From: Streptomyces albospinus
GTDB taxonomy: Bacteria > Actinomycetota > Actinomycetes > Streptomycetales > Streptomycetaceae
Direction: 5' to 3'
NCBI RefSeq assembly: GCF_014648695.1
Contig: NZ_BMRP01000019.1
Location: 74,274 to 123,860, forward strand
Length of the DNA stretch: 49,587 bases
Below are positions 31,225 through 39,130 of the stretch, piece by piece; positions within the stretch are counted from its first letter, which is position 1; every line of letters starts with the position of its first letter. Under the pieces are notes generated by a model that saw nothing but the letters and a program-made list of their open reading frames with translations, was not told the origin of the DNA and did not search any database. The translations under genes and the position numbers were made by a program.

Positions 31225-32487
31225 TCAGGACGGGCGGGCCATGGCGGCGACGAAGGCGCGTTCCACGTCGGCGGTGGACAGGACGCCGTAGATCTCGCCG
31301 GTTCCCTCCACGACCAGGTATTCGGTGGCCGGGGTGGCGCGGAGGTACTCCAGGAGGTCCTCGCCGGCCAGTTCGGCGCCGACGCGCATCCCGTCCTTGA
31401 GGTCCTGGGCGAGGGTGCCCACGGGGACCCAGGGGCGGCGGTGGTCGGGGACGCCGACGATGGCGGCCTCGCGGACGAGGGCGGTGGGGGTGCCCTGGCG
31501 GTCGACGACGACCAGGGCGCGGGCGCCGGCGTCGTTGGCACGGCGCAGCGCCTCGGAGAGCGGGGTGTCGGTCTCGACGGGGATGGCGCGCCGGGTGAGC
31601 GTGCGGGCGGTGAGGTCGGGGAGGCGTTCGCGCAGCCGGGCCATGCGGAGGCTGTTGCCGGCGCCGGTCCAGATGATGGCGGCGAGGATCGCGGCGAGCA
31701 GGGCGTCGGTGAGCGAGTCGGCGCCGCCGATCTCTTCGGGGGCGCGGCCGAGAGCGCCGGTGTGGGTGAGCAGCGGCAGGCCGATGAGGACGGTGACGGC
31801 GAGCGCGCGGCCGACCCAGGCAGCGGCGATGGTGCCGCTCATGGGCCTGCCGGTGATCTTCCAGACGACGGCGCGCAGCATCCGGCCGCCGTCCAGGGGG
31901 AGGCCGGGGAGCAGGTTGAAGATCGCGACGATGAGGTTGGAGATCATCAGGCCGGCGAGCAGGACGCCGGGGACGGTGCCCGGTTCGACCATCTGCATGC
32001 CCACGTAGAAGACGCCGGCGAGGACGAGGGAGAGCAGCGGGCCGACGAAGGCGAGGACGAATTCCCGGCCGGGGGTCTCGGTCTCCTTCTCGATCTCGGA
32101 GACGCCGCCGAAGAACTGGAGCTGGATGCGGCGCACGGGGAGCTTGAAGCTGAGCGCCGCGACGGTGTGCGCGAGTTCGTGGACGAGCACGGAGGCGTAG
32201 AAGGCGACCGCGAAGAAGAGGGAGACCAGGTAGCGGGCGGCGCCGAGCTCGGGCAGCACGCGCTCCAGTTGGCCGCCGAAGACCCAGGTGATCAGGGCGG
32301 CGACCAGGAACCAGCTGGGCGCGACGTAGACGGGCACGCCGAAGGGGCGACCCATGAGGATGCCGCCGCCGGTGCCCCGCTGCCTGCCCGGCGCCGGTCC
32401 CTTGGAGCCGCTGGTGTCCTCGGGCTGCTGGGGCGGCTGGGTCTGCGCGGACTCCTCGGGGTCCTGCGGCTTCCCGCTCTCGTCCAC
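31225..32487 (-). CDS. site-2 protease family (M50) intramembrane metalloprotease with CBS domains
   Basis: A 420-residue membrane protein. The zinc-binding motif HELAH (His103, Glu104, His107) is in the membrane segment FAVAFYASVLVHELAHTVAAL, and the third ligand lies in NLLPGLPLDGGRMLRAVVW (~190-208), as in SpoIVFB-like S2Ps. About six membrane segments are present. The C-terminal ~130 residues form a CBS pair (RAIPVETDTPLSEALRRANDAGARALVVVDRQG and LRATPATEYLVVEGTGEIYGVLSTADVERAF), likely sensing adenine nucleotides. The N-terminal 40 residues are Pro/Gln-rich and disordered. Start GTG 32485-32487. Substrates, such as anti-sigma factors, cannot be named. Confidence 0.92.
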   Translation of the reverse strand: MDESGKPQDPEESAQTQPPQQPEDTSGSKGPAPGRQRGTGGGILMGRPFGVPVYVAPSWFLVAALITWVFGGQLERVLPELGAARYLVSLFFAVAFYASVLVHELAHTVAALSFKLPVRRIQLQFFGGVSEIEKETETPGREFVLAFVGPLLSLVLAGVFYVGMQMVEPGTVPGVLLAGLMISNLIVAIFNLLPGLPLDGGRMLRAVVWKITGRPMSGTIAAAWVGRALAVTVLIGLPLLTHTGALGRAPEEIGGADSLTDALLAAILAAIIWTGAGNSLRMARLRERLPDLTARTLTRRAIPVETDTPLSEALRRANDAGARALVVVDRQGTPTALVREAAIVGVPDHRRPWVPVGTLAQDLKDGMRVGAELAGEDLLEYLRATPATEYLVVEGTGEIYGVLSTADVERAFVAAMARPS

Positions 32488-32710
32488 GGCATCCCCTCGT
32501 CGAATACGGCATTGGCGCCTGCTCTGCGTGATAACTCGATCATGCAGGGCAAAGGTGCCCGACGTCGATGGTATGCGGAGCTTCCCGCCGTGATCCGACG
32601 CGGGTGCCGGGGGCTGTCACCCGGTCTGCGGCGGGCAGTTCGCGGGCCGGGGCGCTCACCGCTCGTGACCCGTCGGCGATTGTCAGTGGCGGGCCGTAGG
32701 GTTTCGTGGC

Positions 32711-33673
32711 ATGGGATGGAGCACGGAGAAGACCGAGGCGGCGCCGCAGGGTGGCGGGCGCGAGTCCGGTGCGGCGCAGGAGGCGGCCGGGGTGCCGGCG
32801 CAGGGCGGGGCGCAGCCGCCGGTGGCGCTGTCGCCGTCGCGGGCCGGCGATTTCATGCAGTGCCCGCTGCTCTACCGCTTCCGCGTGATCGACAAGCTGC
32901 CGGAGAAGCCGAGCGCGGCGGCGACCCGGGGCACGGTCGTGCACGCGGTGCTGGAGCGGCTCTTCGACGCCCCGGCGGCGGAGCGTACGGCGTCCGGGGC
33001 GCGGGCGATGGTGCCCGGCGAGTGGGAGAAGCTGCTGGCCAAGCGCCCGGAGCTGGCCGGGTTGTTCGAGGACGACGCGGACGGGGCGCGGCTGGGGCAG
33101 TGGCTTGCGGAGGCCGAGGCGCTGGTGGAGCGGTGGTTCTCGCTGGAGGACCCGACGCGGCTGGAGCCGGCGGACCGCGAGCTGTACGTGGAGACGGTGC
33201 TGGATTCGGGGCTGCGGCTGCGGGGGTTCATCGACCGCGTCGATGTGGCGCCGACGGGCGAGGTGCGGCTGGTCGACTACAAGACGGGCAAGGCGCCGCG
33301 ACCGCAGTTCGCCGAGGGCGCGCTGTTCCAGATGAAGTTCTACGCACTGGTGGTGTGGCGGCTGCGGGGTGTGGTGCCGCGGCGGCTCCAGCTGGTGTAT
33401 CTGGGCAGCGGGGAGGTGGTCACGTACGACCCGGGTGAGGCCGATCTGCGGGCCGTGGAGCGGAAGTTGCTGGCCCTGTGGGAGGCGATCCGGGTGGCGA
33501 CGGAGACCGGGGACTGGCGCCCCCGGCCGACGAAGCTGTGCGGCTGGTGCGACCACCAGGCGCACTGCCCGGAGTTCGGTGGCACTCCCCCGGTGTACCC
33601 GTTGCCCGTGCGGGCGGCGGTGGCTGATCCGGCCGGAGGGCCGGGGGTTGCCCCACGGGAGACGCAGTCGTAG
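32711..33673 (+). CDS. RecB family PD-(D/E)XK exonuclease with iron-sulfur cysteines
   Basis: A 320-residue stand-alone nuclease resembling the C-terminal domain of RecB/AddB. The start of the fold is LSPSRAGDFMQCPLLYRFRVIDKLPE (Cys51), the His-containing RGTVVHAVLERLF follows, and the catalytic core is LRGFIDRVDVAPTGEVRLVDYKTGKAP (Asp and DYKTG). LCGWCDHQAHCPEF (Cys277, Cys280, Cys286) with Cys51 makes the four-Cys iron-sulfur clasp seen in AddB. It is expected to degrade or process DNA ends in repair. The last ~23 codons are part of a 69-bp tandem duplication. Start ATG 32711, divergent from the protease gene. Confidence 0.9.
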   Translation: MGWSTEKTEAAPQGGGRESGAAQEAAGVPAQGGAQPPVALSPSRAGDFMQCPLLYRFRVIDKLPEKPSAAATRGTVVHAVLERLFDAPAAERTASGARAMVPGEWEKLLAKRPELAGLFEDDADGARLGQWLAEAEALVERWFSLEDPTRLEPADRELYVETVLDSGLRLRGFIDRVDVAPTGEVRLVDYKTGKAPRPQFAEGALFQMKFYALVVWRLRGVVPRRLQLVYLGSGEVVTYDPGEADLRAVERKLLALWEAIRVATETGDWRPRPTKLCGWCDHQAHCPEFGGTPPVYPLPVRAAVADPAGGPGVAPRETQS

Positions 33674-33741
33674 CCCGTGCGGGCGGCGGTGGCTGATCCG
33701 GCCAGGGGTCCGGGGGTTGCTCCCCGCGGACGCGGTCGTTG
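33604..33741. repeat. 69-bp imperfect tandem duplication over the 3' end of the RecB-like gene
   Basis: Copy 1 is 33604-33672 and copy 2 is 33673-33741. Both begin GCCCGTGCGGGCGGCGGTGG and keep the phase of 23 codons. Copy 1 encodes the C-terminal residues PVRAAVADPAGGPGVAPRET and ends in the stop codon; copy 2 would encode a near-identical peptide but lies past the stop. Confidence 0.9.
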
Positions 33742-33826
33742 CTGGTGCGCCCGGCGGACGGCGAGGGCGGGCCGCAGGGCAGAATGGAGCTGATCGAATA
33801 GATCGAGCCCTGTCGAAGGAGCGCTT

Positions 33827-34498
33827 GTGGCTATCCGCGTCCTGCTGGTCGACGACCAGCCCCTGCTGCGTACGGGTTTCCGGATGATTCTGGAGGCGGA
33901 GCAGGATCTGGCGGTCGTCGGTGAGGCGGGCGACGGTCTCCAGGCGCTGGACCAGGTCCGGGCACTCCAGCCCGATGTGGTGCTGATGGACATCCGGATG
34001 CCGCGGATGGACGGTGTCGAGGCGACCCGTCAGATCACCGGTCCGGCGAAGGACGGTCCGGCCAAGGTGCTGGTGCTGACGACGTTCGATCTGGACGAGT
34101 ATGTCGTCGAGGCGCTGCGGGCCGGGGCGAGCGGCTTTCTGCTGAAGGACGCGCCGGCAAATGAGCTGGTGCAGGCGATCCGGGTGGTGGCGGCCGGCGA
34201 GGCGATGCTCGCGCCGAGCATCACCCGGCGGCTGCTGGACAAGTACGCCGGTCATCTGCCGTCGGGCGAGGAGCCGGTGCCGGACACCCTCCATACGCTC
34301 ACCGAGCGGGAGGTGGAGGTGCTGAAGCTGGTGGCGCGCGGGTTGTCGAACGCGGAGATCGCGGCGGATCTGTTCGTCAGCGAGACGACGGTGAAGACGC
34401 ATGTGGGCCATGTGCTGACGAAGCTGGGGCTGCGGGACCGGGTGCAGGCCGCGGTGTACGCGTACGAGAGCGGGTTGGTGCGGCCCGGCGCGCAGTAG
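33827..34498 (+). CDS. NarL/FixJ family response regulator
   Basis: A 223-residue two-component response regulator. The receiver has acidic pocket VLLVDDQ, phospho-acceptor Asp55 in VVLMDIRMPRMDG, VLVLTTFD (Thr) and LLKDAP (Lys). The C-terminal LuxR-type HTH is LTEREVEVLKLVARGLSNAEIAADLFVSETTVKTHVGHVLTKLGLRDRVQAAVYAYESG. Start GTG 33827 with AAGGAG upstream. No histidine kinase gene is adjacent, so it is an orphan in this window. The targets are unknown. It converges with the binding-protein gene across a strong terminator. Confidence 0.93.
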   Translation: MAIRVLLVDDQPLLRTGFRMILEAEQDLAVVGEAGDGLQALDQVRALQPDVVLMDIRMPRMDGVEATRQITGPAKDGPAKVLVLTTFDLDEYVVEALRAGASGFLLKDAPANELVQAIRVVAAGEAMLAPSITRRLLDKYAGHLPSGEEPVPDTLHTLTEREVEVLKLVARGLSNAEIAADLFVSETTVKTHVGHVLTKLGLRDRVQAAVYAYESGLVRPGAQ

Positions 34499-34540
34499 CC
34501 CTTGGCGGCCCGCGGGCCGCGTCAGGAGCGCAGAGCAGGC

Positions 34541-34573
34541 GGGGCCGGTCCGGGGAGTTCCCGGACCGGCCCC
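34541..34573. terminator. bidirectional terminator
   Basis: GGGGCCGGTCCGGG (34541-34554) is the exact complement of CCCGGACCGGCCCC (34560-34573), giving a 14-bp stem with a 5-nt loop in the 94-bp gap between the convergent response regulator and binding-protein genes. Confidence 0.85.
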
Positions 34574-34592
34574 GGCGTCGTCTGCGGGCCGG

Positions 34593-36188
34593 TCAGCCCG
34601 CGGCGGACTTGCTGATCTCCCAGAAGCGGAAGACGGTCGACGAGTCGAGCGTCCACTCCAGGCCGGAGATGCCCTGGCGGGCCACCGCGTACTGCTTGCC
34701 CTGCCAGATCGGGATGACCGGCAGGTCCTTGGCGACGATGTCCTGGAGCTCGCGGAAGGCCCCCTTGGTGGCGCCGCGGTTGGGCTGGTCGGCCGTCTTC
34801 GGCAGCAGCTGGCCCGAGATGACGGGCGAGTTGTAGTGGTTGTCCAGCACGTTGTCCTTGCCGAAGAACGGCTGGGTGAAGTTGTCCGGGTCCGGGTAGT
34901 CCGGGATCCAGCCCTTCACGTAGGTGCCGAAGCGGCCGGACGCCATGCCCTGCTCGTACTCGTGGGTGGGGACGCTGCGCACCTGGGCGTCGAACAGCTT
35001 GCTGGCGTTGAGCTGTTGGGCGATTTCCCGGACGGCGGGGACGGTGCCGGGGCCGTACCGGTCGGGGGTGGCCCACAGGGTGAGCTGGACCTTGCCCTGG
35101 ATGCCGGCTTCGCGGAGTGCCGCGGCGGCCTTGTCGGGCTGCGGGCGGTCGCCGTAGGTGTCGAAGAACGGGGTGGTGTGGCCGGTGATGCCGGCCGGGA
35201 CGACCGAGTAGAGCGGTTCGGCGGTGCGCTGGTAGACGTCCCGTACGAGGGTGGAGCGGTCGAGCAGGTAGGCGATGGCCTTGCGGACGCCGATCTTGCC
35301 GGCGACCGGGTCGTTCAGGTTGAAGACCAGGTGCATGACCTCGGCGCTGCCGCCCTCGACGACCTGGGTGCCGTGCTGCTGCTCCAGGGAGGCGTGGTCG
35401 AGTAAGGCGATGTCCTTCATGGCGAGACCGCGGTAGGCGACGTCGACGTCGCCGCTCTGGACGGCCTTCTTGAGCTGGTCGGTGCCGCCGAAGAACTTCA
35501 CGGTCATACCGGCGTTCTTGACCTTGGCGGGGCCCTTGTAGGACGAGTTGACGGAGAACTTGGCCTGCTGGGGCCCGTAGGAGTCGAGGGAGTAGACGCC
35601 GGAGCCGGTGGCCTTGCCGTCGGTGCGCAGCCGGTCGGCGGGGTAGACGGCGTGGTCGACGATGGAGCCGGCGCCCGAGGCGATCTTCATGGGGAAGGTG
35701 GCGTCGGGCGTCTTGAGGCGGAAGACGACGGTCTTGGCGTCCGGGGCCTCGACCGCGTCGAGGGCGGAGAACATCACGGCGGGGCCGTCCTTGTCCTTGA
35801 TCCGCCGCGTGCGGTCGAAGGAGAACTTGACGTCCTGTGAGGTGAGCTTGTCGCCGTTGCTGAAGGTCAGGCCGTCCTTGAGGGTGCAGCGGTAGACCTT
35901 GCTGGCGGTGTCGGTGAAGCCGCAGCTCTCGGCGGCTTCCGGTTCCGGGGTCGTACTGCCCTTGGGGAAGCTCAGCAGCGACTGGAAGACGTTGTTGAAC
36001 AGAAGCCAGGAGCCGGGGTCATAGCCGGCGGCGGGGTCTGTGGCGACAACCTTGTCCGTCATGCCCATGACCACGGGCTCCCCGTGGCCGGCCGCCGGTG
36101 AGTTGTCCGTGCCGCATCCGGCGACCGCGAGCAGAGCTGTCGCCAGCCCCGCTCGGATCGGGGCGGCCAGCCACTGGTCACGCTTCAC
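34593..36188 (-). CDS. peptide/nickel-type ABC substrate-binding lipoprotein (SBP family 5), copy 1
   Basis: A 531-residue extracellular solute-binding protein of the DppA/OppA type. The signal peptide ends in lipobox LLAVAGC (Cys25). Family segments are CTLKDGLTFSNGDKLTSQDVKFSFDR (~110-135), VVFRLKTPDATFPMKIAS, and the late WIPDYPDPDNFTQPFFG and LPVIPIWQGKQYAVAR. The ligand is probably an oligopeptide, but this family also binds metals and sugars. Start GTG 36188 with GAGGA 9 bases upstream. No permease or ATPase genes are adjacent. The next gene upstream is a paralogue of about the same length, so a duplication is likely. Confidence 0.9.
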   Translation of the reverse strand: MKRDQWLAAPIRAGLATALLAVAGCGTDNSPAAGHGEPVVMGMTDKVVATDPAAGYDPGSWLLFNNVFQSLLSFPKGSTTPEPEAAESCGFTDTASKVYRCTLKDGLTFSNGDKLTSQDVKFSFDRTRRIKDKDGPAVMFSALDAVEAPDAKTVVFRLKTPDATFPMKIASGAGSIVDHAVYPADRLRTDGKATGSGVYSLDSYGPQQAKFSVNSSYKGPAKVKNAGMTVKFFGGTDQLKKAVQSGDVDVAYRGLAMKDIALLDHASLEQQHGTQVVEGGSAEVMHLVFNLNDPVAGKIGVRKAIAYLLDRSTLVRDVYQRTAEPLYSVVPAGITGHTTPFFDTYGDRPQPDKAAAALREAGIQGKVQLTLWATPDRYGPGTVPAVREIAQQLNASKLFDAQVRSVPTHEYEQGMASGRFGTYVKGWIPDYPDPDNFTQPFFGKDNVLDNHYNSPVISGQLLPKTADQPNRGATKGAFRELQDIVAKDLPVIPIWQGKQYAVARQGISGLEWTLDSSTVFRFWEISKSAAG

Positions 36189-36283
36189 TCGGTGGTTCCT
36201 CACGTTCTGGGTGATGCCGGTCGGGCCGCGGCGGGGGCGCCGCGGCGGCAGGTGGATGCGAGGTGAGGGTACGCGGCACGCGG

Positions 36284-37891
36284 TCAGCGGGAGACGCCGC
36301 GGCCGAGCTCCCAGATCTGTAGCGCCGAGGAGGAGTTGAGGGCCCATTCGACGCCGGTGACGTTATCGCGCGCGGCAACATACTGCTTGCCCTGCCACAG
36401 CGGGAGGATCGGGACGTCGTCGGCGAGGATGTCCTGCGCCTCCTTGAAGCCAGCCGCGGCGGCGTTGCGGTCGGCCTGCTGCCGGGTGGCCGGAATCAGA
36501 TCTGACTCGATCTTGTCGTTCCGGTAGGGCAGGTTGAGGAAGTTCCCCTTGCCGATGAAGGGCGCGATGTAGTTGTCCGCGTCGGGGATGTCGGCGAACC
36601 ACCCCATGCCGTACGCCGCGTACTTGCCGCTCGACTCGTCGGTGCGGAACTGCTGCCACTTGTCGACGCCCTGGATGCTGACGTCGAAGAGCTTGGTGCT
36701 GTTGAGCTGCTGCTGGAGCGCCTGGAACTCCTTCGCCGTGCTGGAGCCGTAGTGGTTCTTGGTGTACGTCAGGGTGAACTTCACCGGGGTGGTGATGTTC
36801 GCCTGCGACAGGGTCTGGCGGGCAGCGGGGACGTCGGGGTTGCCGTACTTGGTGAAGAAGGAGTTGATGTGGCCGGTGAGGCCGGTGGGCACGAGCGAGT
36901 AGAGCGGGTCGCCGGTGTACGAGTAGACGTCGCGCACGAGCTGGGAGCGGTTGACGACCTGTGCCATCGCCTGCCGTACGGCCTTGTTGGAGACGGCCGG
37001 GTCCTTGGTGTTGAAGGCGATGTAGCGGATCTCCTGGCCCGGCATCTCCTGGAGCATGATGTGCTTGTCCCCGGAGTTCTGGAGTCCCTTGACCTGGTCC
37101 GGCGACAGGCCGCGGTTCACCAGGTCCACGTCGCCCTTGCGGAGCGCCGACTCCATCTCCGTGGAGTTGTCGAAGAACCGCATCTCGACCTTGTCGTTCT
37201 TCACCGTCAGCCCGCCCTTGTAGTCGGGGTTCTTGGTGAAGGTGGCCTTGGTGATGTGGTCGCCGTCGCGCTCGGTCTTGACGGTGTACGGGCCGGAGCC
37301 GACCACGTCCCAGCCCTTGTAGAGGCTGTTGTTCGGGTAGACCTGGCTGTCGACGATCGCGGCGGCCGGGGTGGCGAGCTTCTGCGGGAAGGTGGCGTCC
37401 GGCTTGGTGAGGTGGAAGACCACCTCACGGTCGCTCGGGGTCTCGACCCGGTCGATGTCGTTGAGCAGCGACACCGGGCCGTTGGTGTAGTTGATGGTCC
37501 GCAGGCGGTCGATGGAGAACTTCACGTCCCGCGACGTCAGCGCATGCCCGTTCGAAAACTTCAGGCCGGTGCGCAAGGTACATCGGTACTGCTCGTTCTG
37601 GGTGTCGCGGAAGCCGCACGAGTCGGCGGCCTCCGGCACCGGAGCGGTACCGGTCCGGGGCTGCCGCATCAGCGTCTGGAGGGTGCTGCGCAACACGTTC
37701 CACGCGTCGACGTCGTACGCCTGCGCCGGGTCCAGGGGCGCCGGCGCCGCCTTGGCTGCCTCGATCTGCGCGGCGACGCCGATGACGATCGGCGAGCCGC
37801 CCGAGCCCGCGCCGTCCGAGCTGCCGCACGCAGCGAGAGCCGGGGCGAGGAGTCCGGCCAGCGCCGGCAGCACCAAGGTCTTGCGATTCAT
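36284..37891 (-). CDS. peptide/nickel-type ABC substrate-binding lipoprotein (SBP family 5), copy 2
   Basis: A 535-residue lipoprotein with signal peptide and lipobox ALAAC (Cys22). It shares with its neighbour the pattern ADSCGFRDTQNEQYRCTLRTGLKFSNGHALTSRDVKFSIDRLRTI, the segment VVFHLTKPDATFPQKLA, VYSYTGDPLYSLVPTGLTGH, and LPLWQGKQYVAARDNVTGVEWALNSSSALQIWELG at the end. It should deliver its ligand to a permease encoded elsewhere. Start ATG 37891 with AAGGA about 12 bases upstream. The 95-bp gap to copy 1 has no strong terminator, so the two may be cotranscribed. Confidence 0.9.
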   Translation of the reverse strand: MNRKTLVLPALAGLLAPALAACGSSDGAGSGGSPIVIGVAAQIEAAKAAPAPLDPAQAYDVDAWNVLRSTLQTLMRQPRTGTAPVPEAADSCGFRDTQNEQYRCTLRTGLKFSNGHALTSRDVKFSIDRLRTINYTNGPVSLLNDIDRVETPSDREVVFHLTKPDATFPQKLATPAAAIVDSQVYPNNSLYKGWDVVGSGPYTVKTERDGDHITKATFTKNPDYKGGLTVKNDKVEMRFFDNSTEMESALRKGDVDLVNRGLSPDQVKGLQNSGDKHIMLQEMPGQEIRYIAFNTKDPAVSNKAVRQAMAQVVNRSQLVRDVYSYTGDPLYSLVPTGLTGHINSFFTKYGNPDVPAARQTLSQANITTPVKFTLTYTKNHYGSSTAKEFQALQQQLNSTKLFDVSIQGVDKWQQFRTDESSGKYAAYGMGWFADIPDADNYIAPFIGKGNFLNLPYRNDKIESDLIPATRQQADRNAAAAGFKEAQDILADDVPILPLWQGKQYVAARDNVTGVEWALNSSSALQIWELGRGVSR

Positions 37892-38263
37892 CGTCGGCAG
37901 GTTCCTTATCAGCGCAGAGGTGTTGCTCGCGTCGAGATTAGTAGGCACCGCCAGCGGGTCATCGACGCAATGGAGTTGCAGCGATATGGCGCGGGATAGC
38001 GGCAGCACGGTGATCGATATCCGAACGGTGGAACGTTTCACGCGTTGTTCCACCAATCCGGACACTTACCCCCGTAGAAACCCCCCGCGGAGCGGGGTGG
38101 ATCACCGTTCGGGCCCGCTGTCGACGGCCGGGGACGTGAGAAACGTCACGCGTTCAATGAACCTGTGGACCACAGGAATTTCACAGGTGTATTCGTCACG
38201 GAAAATGAGCGAACCGCTGCCCTGAGTTCCGCGGGATTCCCCGGGACACGCTCAGTGCACGGC
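37892..38263. other. 372-bp intergenic region upstream of binding-protein copy 2
   Basis: No gene is visible. GGTGGAAC (38027-38034) and GTTCCACC (38047-38054) form a perfect 8-bp inverted repeat with a 12-bp spacer, about 140 bp before the copy 2 start, a candidate operator. A second hairpin, CCCCGC/GCGGGG (38083-38088 with 38092-38097), follows. The stretch 38100-38263, just past the HAD gene stop, shows nothing I can name. Confidence 0.5.
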
Positions 38264-38965
38264 TCAGCGGCTTTCCGTGATGAGCGCCCGGAGAAAAGGG
38301 AGATCGACTTCCTCTAGCGAGTCCACGACGGTACGGCCCGGGGCGGGCGGGATGGCCGTCACGGACGGCACCGCGACCACCCGGCAGCCCGCCGCCTCCC
38401 CCGCCGTGACCCCGGTCAGGGTGTCCTCGACGACGGCGCACCGGGCCGGGTCCACGCCCAGCCGCGCGGCGGCCGTCAGATACGGGTCCGGGTGCGGCTT
38501 CGTACGCTCCAGGTCGTCGCCCGCGAGCGTCAGACGGAAGTTCTCGGGGCCGAGGGAGTGCAGCATCCGCTCGATGATGCTCCGGTGCGCGGCGGAGACC
38601 AGGGCCGTGGGGACCTCGTGGGCGGCCAGCTCGGCCAGCAGTCTGCGGGCGCCCGGCATCAGCGGGACCCCGCGGCCGATCCGGGCCGTGAACGCCGCGT
38701 TGAGCAGCGCGCTCAGCTCCGCCAGTCCGATGTCGGCGCCGGTGGCCCGGAGCAGATAGCCGGCACTGCGGGTCATCGGCCCGCCGACGACGACCTCGCG
38801 GTGGGCGTCGTCGAGGGTGTGGCCGAGCTCGGCGAAGACCTCGGACTCCGCCTCCCACCAGAACCCCTCCGTATCGACGAGGGTGCCGTCCAGATCGAGG
38901 AATACGGCTTGGAGGGTCGCGGCTTCGGCTGTACGGGTGCCGACTGCGGGGATGCTGCTGGTCAT
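38264..38965 (-). CDS. HAD superfamily hydrolase (beta-phosphoglucomutase/phosphatase-like)
   Basis: A 233-residue HAD-IA protein. Motif I is VFLDLDGTLVDTEGFWW with nucleophile Asp24 and Asp26; motif II Ser is in VPTALVSAAHR; motif III Lys is in ERTKPHPDPYLTAAARLG; motif IV is CAVVEDTLTGVTAGEAAGC. The cap between residues ~35 and 100 is the helical C1 type of phosphoglucomutase-like and sugar phosphatase enzymes. The substrate is probably a phosphosugar or similar metabolite. Start ATG 38965 is immediately upstream of the stem-loop that follows metH. Both genes are on the minus strand. Confidence 0.9.
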   Translation of the reverse strand: MTSSIPAVGTRTAEAATLQAVFLDLDGTLVDTEGFWWEAESEVFAELGHTLDDAHREVVVGGPMTRSAGYLLRATGADIGLAELSALLNAAFTARIGRGVPLMPGARRLLAELAAHEVPTALVSAAHRSIIERMLHSLGPENFRLTLAGDDLERTKPHPDPYLTAAARLGVDPARCAVVEDTLTGVTAGEAAGCRVVAVPSVTAIPPAPGRTVVDSLEEVDLPFLRALITESR

Positions 38966-39004
38966 CCATCCACCTCCGTTGGGACGTCCCCGGAGGGACG
39001 AAAG

Positions 39005-39041
39005 GGCCGGCCGCCTCCCCGGGCTGGGGAAACGACCGGCC
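39005..39041 (-). terminator. stem-loop after metH
   Basis: GGCCGG (39005-39010) pairs with CCGGCC (39036-39041) and inside it TCCCC (39016-39020) pairs with GGGGA (39026-39030). It lies about 90 bp past the metH stop and 40 bp before the HAD gene start. Confidence 0.5.
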
Positions 39042-39130
39042 GCTACCGGACCGACCAGTGTACGACCGTGTGCGGCGAAACGCGTGGCGAGCGCGGATCT
39101 CCGTGCGGAGGGCGGGGCGCGTACCTCCGG

